From: Chitinophagales bacterium
GTDB taxonomy: Bacteria > Bacteroidota > Bacteroidia > Chitinophagales > BACL12
Assembly (NCBI GenBank): GCA_014380545.1
Contig: JACMJP010000386.1
Span: forward strand, 1-5,173
Length of the DNA: 5,173 nt
Direction: 5' to 3'
Below are positions 1 to 5,173 of this stretch, piece by piece. Numbering within the stretch: the stretch's first letter is position 1; each line of letters opens with the position of its first letter. The position numbers and the translations under genes were made by a program. The notes under the pieces are model-generated. The model was not told where the DNA came from, did no database searches, and saw nothing but the letters and a program-made list of their open reading frames with translations.

Positions 1-657
1 CACGGCAGCCCTACACAATACACCGAACATTGTAAATATTTTGCATCCAGGGGCATTGTAGCAGCAACCGCAGATTACAGAGTCATATCAAGGAATAATA
101 CTACGGCAATTGAATGTGTGAAAGATGCAAAAACTTGTATGCGCTGGATAAGGGTAAATGCAGATAGTTTGGGCGTTGATGCAAATAAAATTATTATGGG
201 TGGCGGAAGTGCAGGAGGATTTTTATGTTTAGCTGCTGCTATCAATGATCCTGAATTTGAAGAATCAACTGATAGTAAAAATATAAGCTGTGTTCCGGAT
301 GCCATGGTATTAATTAATCCTGTAGTAAATAGTGAGGAGTTTGAATTTCGTGTAAAAAAATTTCCGGGTAAAGCAGCTGATGTTAATCCCTTAACGCATG
401 TAAAAAATAATTTACCTCCTGCAATTGCTTTTCACGGAACAGCAGATGAAATGAGTGCTTTTAAGTTTGTAGAAAAATTTGTTGATGATTATAAGAAAAA
501 TGGAAATGAAATAGAGTTGCACAGTTATGATGGAATGGAACATGGTTTTGCGCAGATGAATAAAAATGATGGAAAATATTATAAAGAAACTTTACGCTTA
601 ACGGATGAATGGCTTACTAAAAAAGGATATTTAACGGGAAACCCAACAATAAATTAA
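1..657 (+). CDS. Alpha/beta hydrolase, acetyl-esterase / BD-FAE-like (5'-truncated by window edge)
   Basis: Frame 1 is open from the first base to TAA at 655-657, giving 218 residues; the true start lies upstream. The catalytic triad of a serine hydrolase is readable: the nucleophile elbow GGGSAGG with Ser at visible residue 70 (codon 208-210), Asp at residue 149 in HGTADE (codon 445-447), and His at residue 181 in EHGF (codon 541-543). The opening residues HGSPTQY and the following YFASRGIVAATADYRV match the stretch that in COG0657/BD-FAE-type esterases comes just after the oxyanion-hole HGGGW motif, so that motif should lie immediately left of the window. The family hydrolyses short acyl or carbohydrate-linked esters; the substrate here cannot be told. 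Whether the protein is exported is unknown because the N-terminus is missing. Gene 2 starts 37 bp downstream on the same strand, so an operon is likely. The fold and triad are secure; the exact esterase subfamily is an inference. Confidence 0.9.
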   Translation, partial: HGSPTQYTEHCKYFASRGIVAATADYRVISRNNTTAIECVKDAKTCMRWIRVNADSLGVDANKIIMGGGSAGGFLCLAAAINDPEFEESTDSKNISCVPDAMVLINPVVNSEEFEFRVKKFPGKAADVNPLTHVKNNLPPAIAFHGTADEMSAFKFVEKFVDDYKKNGNEIELHSYDGMEHGFAQMNKNDGKYYKETLRLTDEWLTKKGYLTGNPTIN

Positions 658-694
658 AGTTGCTATAGTTTTAAAGTATATTTTACTTAACTAA

Positions 695-1285
695 GTGAAG
701 ATACTTTTAAACATTATTATACTCTGTTTCTGCAGTGCGGTTTTTTCTCAATATAGCATTACAGGTATTATATTGAATTACGATGGTACCCCAATTCAAA
801 ATGTAAAAACGTTTAATACAGATAATACTTCAATAAGTTTATCTGATGTAAATGGAATTTTTAAACTATTTGCCTTAAATGGAGATACAATTTTATTTTC
901 ATGCATTGGTTATAAAGAAAAACAACACATTATAACGGATACAGATTTTATTTTTTTACGAATGCAAAAGGATACTATTTACCTTCATCAGTTAGATATT
1001 ATAGCATATCCTTCATTTGATGAAATGAAACAGACGATATTAAACATGGAAACAGAAAATTATGAAACAATGGATAACAACATTGCTATCGTGCAACAAT
1101 ACGACACCACTTTATCACTCATAGAATTACCGGACCCATATTGGGAGCCTTATCCCGGTGTTAAGATACATTGGCTCTATCTAAAAACTACTGTTGACAT
1201 ATATGCCTTTTACGAGGAAGTAAAACGCACCTCTAAAAAAAGAAAACTTGCCAAAAGCGGCGAAATGCCCGAATGGGATAAATAG
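695..1285 (+). CDS. Exported protein with CarboxypepD_reg-like domain and uncharacterised C-terminal half
   Basis: A 196-residue protein. The GTG start at 695 is directly preceded by an in-frame TAA (692-694), and the first 18 residues form a classic Sec signal peptide (MKILLN, hydrophobic core, then AVFS-Q with likely cleavage near residue 18), so this start is well supported although no Shine-Dalgarno is visible. Residues about 20-95 resemble the CarboxypepD_reg-like beta-sandwich (PF13715 type) common in Bacteroidota: YSITGIILNYDGTPIQNV, then SLSDVNGIFKL, then GDTILFSCIGYK. The domain usually sits at the N-terminus of TonB-dependent receptors, but here no plug or barrel follows. The remaining 100 residues are not recognised; they include an aromatic/proline patch (LPDPYWEPYPGVKIHWLY, 145-162) and a basic end (KRTSKKRKLAK, 177-187). 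There is no lipobox at Cys11 or Cys13. The product is probably periplasmic or surface-exposed. It follows the hydrolase by 37 bp and is convergent with the propeller gene. The gene is secure; its function is unknown. Confidence 0.85.
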   Translation: MKILLNIIILCFCSAVFSQYSITGIILNYDGTPIQNVKTFNTDNTSISLSDVNGIFKLFALNGDTILFSCIGYKEKQHIITDTDFIFLRMQKDTIYLHQLDIIAYPSFDEMKQTILNMETENYETMDNNIAIVQQYDTTLSLIELPDPYWEPYPGVKIHWLYLKTTVDIYAFYEEVKRTSKKRKLAKSGEMPEWDK

Positions 1286-1304
1286 AAAATATATTTTATA
1301 AAAT
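1286..1304. other. 10-bp convergent gap with overlapping AT palindromes
   Basis: The plus-strand gene stops at 1285 and the minus-strand gene stops at 1296, leaving 10 bp between them. Two overlapping perfect AT-only palindromes cover the junction: AAAATATATTTT (1286-1297) and ATTTTATAAAAT (1293-1304). Neither has a G+C stem or a proper loop, so they are not convincing intrinsic terminators. Transcripts of the two genes probably overlap at their 3' ends or end by another mechanism. AT palindromes of this length occur often by chance in such AT-rich DNA. Confidence 0.35.
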
Positions 1305-3194
1305 TAAAACCGGTTTCAATAAAGTATTTTTTCCGTCAGAGATTTTTAAATAAAATAAACCTTTGTTTCCATTTAAATCTATTTCATTTATTTTATCCAA
1401 CATATTATTTTCATAAATTACCTTTCCTGTTATTTCATATATTTTTAAAGTATAAGACTTATATTGTTCAGGAAGAGTCATCGTAAATACTTCTTTGGTT
1501 GGGTTTGGATATATTTGAATATCTGAATTCGTAATGTTATTAATATTTACATTATCAGTTGTAAAAGCGCTTATGTCAGAATTTATTCCATTAATTGTAT
1601 CACCTCCGCCAAAAGAACAATAAGACTTAACAAAATAATTATATGTTGTAAAAGGCGAAAGCAATTCAATGGTTGCACTTGTAATTGATGTAAAAACAGA
1701 GATTGAATCTCCCGATCCTATTTCAGTATACACCAATTCATATTCTGTAGCTGATGAAACTGTATTCCAGTGAATAGCGGCTGAGCTTTCAGTAATTGCA
1801 TCTGCATATAAACCATCAGGCTTTTTACAGATGTAACTGTTATCATGAAATTGAATGAGTAAACCATTTCGATTTGAATATAGCAAGCTTACCGTGTCGC
1901 AAAGTGATCCTGCGATAGAAGAGTCAAGAAATGCTGATAAATAAAAAGTGCTATCATTCACTAAATAAATATGATTAGGAGTAATCTCATCACAAACTTG
2001 AACTGTGTTTATGATTCCATTTGATGAATAACTTGCAAGAAACATGGACTTCGTATCATTTGAAGGAATTATTATGGAATCAAAATATGTATCTGAATCT
2101 GCGCCACAATTTCCAGCAACATACACACCTCCTGATGCATTTTTCTCTATAGCATAAGCATCATCATTATTTTCTCCGCCTGCCTGTTTTGCCCATAAAA
2201 GATTTCCGTCTTTACTGTACTTCAAAATAAAAACATCATCTTCTGACGATGTTAAAATTGTAGTATCCAAATATAAATTCCCTGAAAAATATCCTGTAAC
2301 ATAAACACTGCCTTCATCATTTATAGCAACTGCTCTAGCCTCATTAGCATCAGCAAAATCACAGTCTGCTGCTGCCGCCCATAACTCGTTTCCATCTGCA
2401 TCAAATTTAGCCACAAACATATTTCTTGCACCGGTACCATTCAGTCCAATTGACCCAAAATCTATGTCTCCAAAAAAAGAACCTGCAAGAATAATATTTC
2501 CTTCATTATCGTTTTTCAGATCAAACCCAAAATCATTAGATGTGGAACTAAATGCTTTCCCCCATATAACACCTCCGGAAGTATTTAACTTTAATAAGTA
2601 TACATCGACTGATCCTGAACTGAAAGTATGCCCATCAATAGAAAAAGAAGAAGATATATCACCAGTAATGTATATAGAAGTATCAAATAAACTTATTGCA
2701 AATGCATGCATAGGGCCTGTGTTTGTAATTGACTTTGCCCAAACCACATTTCCATCAGGATCTGATTTCACAACAAAGCCATCCCGTTCATCATAATTAT
2801 ATAGCGTGTATGAACCAAATGTAATATTCTCACTCGAATGCCCAACTATATAAGTATTTCCTTCTTCATCTGCTGCTATGTCATAAGCAACATCATTATT
2901 ATGCGATCCATAACCCTTTACCCAAATTACTTCGCCTGTTGTTGAATATTTTGCAACAAAAACATTATTATCAGGCTCATCGATATCAACCGTTACATCA
3001 TCAAAGTATGCGGGATCTGGCGTTGTTCCTGTAACATAAATGTTTCCCATTGCATCAGTTGAGGAAGCATTGTCAATACCTAAATCAGCACTGTTTCCCT
3101 GCTGTCGTATCCATGAAATATTTTGAGTAAAAGCTGTTTGAATGTTGTGTATGTACATAGCAATGCACAATAAGAGAAGAAAAAGTGTTTTCAT
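1296..3194 (-). CDS. Secreted SBBP-type beta-propeller protein with FN3 and T9SS type A sorting domain
   Basis: A complete 632-residue protein, ATG at 3194-3192 and TAA at 1298-1296. Residues 1-23 are a signal peptide (MKTLFLLLLCIAMYIH, cleavage near TAFTQ). Residues about 25-450 hold seven repeats of roughly 61 residues of the SBBP beta-propeller type, each with a GNIYVTG-like strand, a DxFVAKYS-like strand and a DGNxLWAK-like strand. Residues about 456-546 form a fibronectin type III domain (CKKPDGLYADAI, AIHWNTV, YELVYT, TYNYFVKSYC) with Cys456 and Cys526 placed as in many Bacteroidota FN3 domains. Residues about 552-632 are a T9SS type A C-terminal sorting domain (IQIYPNPTKE, KIYEITGKVIYEN, KGLFYLKISDGK). 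The expected route is Sec export, then T9SS across the outer membrane with removal of the C-terminal domain. The ligand or role is unknown; such propellers usually serve binding or adhesion, and no catalytic motif is seen. The gene is divergent from the DUF5916 gene, so probably monocistronic on its 5' side. Confidence 0.93.
   Translation of the reverse strand: MKTLFLLLLCIAMYIHNIQTAFTQNISWIRQQGNSADLGIDNASSTDAMGNIYVTGTTPDPAYFDDVTVDIDEPDNNVFVAKYSTTGEVIWVKGYGSHNNDVAYDIAADEEGNTYIVGHSSENITFGSYTLYNYDERDGFVVKSDPDGNVVWAKSITNTGPMHAFAISLFDTSIYITGDISSSFSIDGHTFSSGSVDVYLLKLNTSGGVIWGKAFSSTSNDFGFDLKNDNEGNIILAGSFFGDIDFGSIGLNGTGARNMFVAKFDADGNELWAAAADCDFADANEARAVAINDEGSVYVTGYFSGNLYLDTTILTSSEDDVFILKYSKDGNLLWAKQAGGENNDDAYAIEKNASGGVYVAGNCGADSDTYFDSIIIPSNDTKSMFLASYSSNGIINTVQVCDEITPNHIYLVNDSTFYLSAFLDSSIAGSLCDTVSLLYSNRNGLLIQFHDNSYICKKPDGLYADAITESSAAIHWNTVSSATEYELVYTEIGSGDSISVFTSITSATIELLSPFTTYNYFVKSYCSFGGGDTINGINSDISAFTTDNVNINNITNSDIQIYPNPTKEVFTMTLPEQYKSYTLKIYEITGKVIYENNMLDKINEIDLNGNKGLFYLKISDGKNTLLKPVLIL
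1299..1541 (-). other. T9SS type A C-terminal sorting domain (protein domain)
   Basis: Residues 552-632 of the minus-strand propeller protein. The three landmarks of the Por-secretion C-terminal domain appear in order: IYPNPT at 561-566, GKVIYEN at 590-596, and GLFYLKISDGK at 612-622, followed by a short tail ending in LKPVLIL. In the known T9SS pathway this domain directs the folded periplasmic protein to the outer-membrane translocon and is removed by the sortase PorU, often with attachment to anionic lipopolysaccharide. Its presence is the main evidence for a Bacteroidota host. Confidence 0.92.
1845..3122 (-). repeat. Seven protein-level beta-propeller repeats (SBBP-like), period about 61 residues
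   Basis: The repeats are visible in the translation rather than as DNA repeats. The glycine closing the GNIYVTG-like strand falls at residues 56, 118, 178, 238, 301 and 361, with Ala421 in the seventh position, a spacing of 60-63. The tryptophan of the xLWAK-like strand falls at residues 28, 91, 152, 211, 272 and 334, a spacing of 59-63; the next expected position (397) is Thr. The seventh repeat ends without its own WAK strand, while the extra W28 strand stands before repeat 1, the pattern of a circularly closed propeller. Strongly diverged codons argue for old duplication rather than recent tandem expansion. Confidence 0.85.
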
Positions 3195-3366
3195 AATGTT
3201 TGGATTTTATACAAAGCAACAAAATATTCCGGACTTAAAAAATATTTATAAACATTTTTAATCTGATAAAATTATATATTTTTTAACAAGCATTAACATA
3301 CCCTAAACAGCAATTAACCCCGTAGCATCATAATTCTTTTTATCATTGCAATGCTAATACTCCTGT
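3195..3366. promoter_or_regulatory. Divergent intergenic region between propeller and DUF5916 genes
   Basis: These 172 bp separate two divergent start codons, so both promoters must lie here unless they are inside the coding regions. The stretch is very AT-rich, especially 3235-3285. I looked on both strands for the Bacteroidota pattern (TTTG-like -33 and TAnnTTTG -7) and found only partial matches, for example TATCATTG at 3341-3348 on the plus strand without a suitably spaced -33 partner. No Shine-Dalgarno, inverted-repeat operator, riboswitch or tRNA is evident. A seven-codon reading frame lies at 3351-3374 and overlaps the DUF5916 start. Confidence 0.45.
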
Positions 3367-5173
3367 ATGCATAAACTATTGTTCCGAGCTGCATTTACTT
3401 TTTATTTTTTATTCTCATTTGTTTATAGTTTTTCACAAACGGAAACTACTCCTAAAAAAGAAATGACTGCTGTTCGCACGATTGCAACCATTCAGATTGA
3501 TGGCAAATTAGATGAAGAAATATGGAGTTCAGCATCACCTGCAACAGATTTTATACAATTTCAATTTAAGCATAATATTCCTTCAGCATATCGCACTGAA
3601 ATAAAAATTATGTATGATAATAATGCGTTATATGTTGGGGCCTATATGTACGATCCTTATCCCGATAGTATTATGCAGGAGCTTTCTACAAGAGATAATC
3701 TTGGCAGTGCAGATTTTTTTGATGTAATTATAGATACTTATAATGAAGGTATTAATGCCTTAGAATTTATAGTAAGCGCAAGTGGTGTTCAGTTAGATGC
3801 AAAGATGTATCCCAGCAATAATGGCGATGAAGATTTTAACTGGGACGCAGTTTGGCAAAGTGCAACAAAAATTAATGCAGATGGATGGTGTGCAGAAATT
3901 AAAATTCCATATTCTGCAATTCGTTTTCCAAATGAAATGTCGCAAACATGGGGGATAAATTTTGTGCGGGAAGTAAAACGCAACCGAGATAAATCTTCAT
4001 GGAATAAAATTGATCCGGAAATTCAGGGTTTTGTAAACCAGTCAGGAATATTAAATGGAATTGAAAATATTGAGGCACCTGTTCGTTTATCCATCTCCCC
4101 ATATTTTTCTGCCTATTATGATATTTATTCTGATAATGCAAATGATATTACATCAACAGGTACTTCATTTAATGGTGGAGCTGATCTTAAATATGGATTA
4201 AATGATGCGTTTACTTTGGACATGACTTTGATTCCTGATTTCGGCCAGGTGCAAAGCGATAATCAAATATTAAATCTCACACCATTTGAAACGTATTTTG
4301 TTGAGCAGCGGCAATTTTTTACTGAAGGAACAGAATTATTTAATAAAGGGAATTTATTTTATTCAAGAAGGGTAGGAGGAACACCAATAGGATTTTATAA
4401 TGTAGTATATGGAAGTGATTCTGTAGTGTCAAATCCGCAACAAACAAGATTATTAAATGCAACAAAAATTTCCGGACGAACAACAAAAGGTACGGGTTTG
4501 GGATTTTTTAATGCAATAGAAGGAGAAACTTACGCTGAAACAATAGACAGTGAGGGAAATAAAAATAAAATACTCACAGGTCCGGCAACAAATTATAATG
4601 TAGTGGTTGTTGATCAGAGTTTAAAAAATAACAGCGATATATATTTAATAAACACCAATGTTATGCGCAGCGGTAAATTTTATGATGCAAATACTACCGG
4701 GGGAGGATTCGCTTTAAATAATAAAGGAAATATCTGGAGAGTTTCAGGGGGTGGTGCCGTAACACAAAAATATTTTGATTGCGGCGATTCAATTGAGTTA
4801 GGGTATGCACATCATGTAAGTGCCGGAAAAGTTGGAGGAAAATTTCAATACGGAGTTGGTTATTGGTATGAAGGCGATACCTATAATCCGAACGATCTTG
4901 GTTATTTGCAGAATAATAATACGGTAAGTTATAATGTAAATGGAAGTTATCATAAATACGATCCGTTCTGGCATTTTAATCAATTAAATGTTTTTTCCGA
5001 ATTAAATTATAGCCGCATTATAAATCCGGATGAATTTTTTAATCTAGATACATATACCGAAGCCTGGGGAAGCTTTCGCAATAATATGTTTGCAGGTTTA
5101 TGGGTAGCAACAGAACCTGTAATTACTTACGACTGGTTTGAACCCCGGGTGTTTGGCAGATATTATACCTATC
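3367..5173 (+). CDS. CBM9-like / DUF5916 outer-membrane protein (3'-truncated by window edge)
   Basis: Open from ATG at 3367 to the last base, 602 codons, with no stop; the protein continues outside. An in-frame TAA at 3355-3357 makes this ATG the first possible start. Residues 1-23 are a signal peptide (MHKLLFRAAF, hydrophobic core, VYSFS-Q). Residues about 40-235 are a CBM9-like sandwich: TIQIDGKLDEEIWSSA (41-56), LYVGAYMYD (88-96), ADGWCAEIKIPYSAIRFP (171-188) and WGINFVREVKRN (195-206). From about 240 on the DUF5916 family signature follows: LIPDFGQVQSDNQ (288-300), LTPFETYFVEQRQFFTEGTE (304-323), then TKISGRTTKGTGLGFFNA, after which strands alternating aromatic and small residues suggest an outer-membrane beta-barrel. 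Family members usually exceed 700 residues, so a substantial C-terminal part is missing. The family has no established function; carbohydrate binding or transport is often assumed from the CBM9 similarity. It is divergent from the T9SS cargo gene, with 172 bp between. Confidence 0.93.
   Translation, partial: MHKLLFRAAFTFYFLFSFVYSFSQTETTPKKEMTAVRTIATIQIDGKLDEEIWSSASPATDFIQFQFKHNIPSAYRTEIKIMYDNNALYVGAYMYDPYPDSIMQELSTRDNLGSADFFDVIIDTYNEGINALEFIVSASGVQLDAKMYPSNNGDEDFNWDAVWQSATKINADGWCAEIKIPYSAIRFPNEMSQTWGINFVREVKRNRDKSSWNKIDPEIQGFVNQSGILNGIENIEAPVRLSISPYFSAYYDIYSDNANDITSTGTSFNGGADLKYGLNDAFTLDMTLIPDFGQVQSDNQILNLTPFETYFVEQRQFFTEGTELFNKGNLFYSRRVGGTPIGFYNVVYGSDSVVSNPQQTRLLNATKISGRTTKGTGLGFFNAIEGETYAETIDSEGNKNKILTGPATNYNVVVVDQSLKNNSDIYLINTNVMRSGKFYDANTTGGGFALNNKGNIWRVSGGGAVTQKYFDCGDSIELGYAHHVSAGKVGGKFQYGVGYWYEGDTYNPNDLGYLQNNNTVSYNVNGSYHKYDPFWHFNQLNVFSELNYSRIINPDEFFNLDTYTEAWGSFRNNMFAGLWVATEPVITYDWFEPRVFGRYYTY

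Noticed and set aside
75..305. 76-codon minus-strand frame
   Set aside because: It lies antisense within the esterase, whose triad and family motifs are unambiguous; the translation shows no domain.
660..684. Possible Bacteroidota promoter: TTG at 660-662 and TATATTTT at 677-684
   Set aside because: The spacing between the elements is too short, the -7 lacks its final G, and the start codon is only about 10 bp further on. Co-transcription with the esterase explains the gene more simply.
1231..1262. Minus-strand GCC-GCTTTT-GGC followed by a T-rich run, as terminator of the propeller gene
   Set aside because: The stem has only 3 bp, and the T-run is the reverse of Lys/Arg codons in the opposite gene.
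1265..1279. Small hairpin ATGCCCGAATGGGAT near the end of the plus-strand gene
   Set aside because: It has only three G-C pairs with a bulge, is not followed by a U-tract on the plus strand, and lies within the MPEWD codons.
2464..2796. 110-codon plus-strand frame
   Set aside because: It is antisense to repeats 3-4 of the propeller gene. Its composition mirrors the repeat codons and no recognisable protein features are present.
3789..4141. Two overlapping minus-strand frames (3789-3983 and 3899-4141)
   Set aside because: Both are antisense to the CBM9-like domain of the DUF5916 gene and show no domain or plausible start context.
4798..4983. 61-codon minus-strand frame, hydrophobic and Ile-rich
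   Set aside because: Its membrane-like look comes from reading the barrel-coding strand (many AAT/TAT codons) in reverse; it is antisense to a clear coding region.

Overview
The window looks like a piece of an AT-rich Bacteroidota chromosome (G+C roughly one third, estimated by eye). The best evidence for the phylum is the minus-strand protein, which ends in a type IX secretion (T9SS) type A sorting domain, a system essentially confined to the Bacteroidota/FCB group. A stand-alone carboxypeptidase-regulatory-like beta-sandwich, a CBM9/DUF5916 outer-membrane-type protein and the lack of clear Shine-Dalgarno sequences agree with this. No rRNA, tRNA, CRISPR array, insertion sequence or phage gene was seen.

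Layout. (1) 1-657, plus strand: the C-terminal 218 residues of an alpha/beta hydrolase of the acetyl-esterase/BD-FAE type, cut by the left edge, with Ser, Asp and His of the catalytic triad present. (2) 695-1285, plus strand: a 196-residue exported protein with an N-terminal CarboxypepD_reg-like domain and an unrecognised C-terminal half; it follows the hydrolase by 37 bp and is probably co-transcribed. (3) 1296-3194, minus strand, convergent with gene 2 and only 10 bp away: a 632-residue secreted protein with signal peptide, a seven-repeat beta-propeller (SBBP-like), one FN3 domain and a T9SS sorting domain. (4) 3195-3366: a 172-bp divergent AT-rich intergenic region that must hold the promoters of genes 3 and 5, although no convincing consensus is visible. 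(5) 3367 to the right edge, plus strand: 602 codons of a CBM9-like/DUF5916 protein with a signal peptide and a predicted outer-membrane beta-barrel, cut by the right edge.

How they fit together. At least three of the four proteins (genes 2, 3 and 5) carry export signals, so this is mostly an envelope and secretion neighbourhood. The propeller protein should be a T9SS cargo that ends up on the cell surface or outside the cell, and the DUF5916 protein is likely to sit in the outer membrane. Nothing in the sequence ties the four into one pathway. I see no evidence of a defence system, novel RNA or mobile system. The most interesting points are the readable seven-blade architecture of the propeller with its N-terminal closing strand, and two proteins or domains of unknown function (DUF5916 and the C-terminal half of gene 2).
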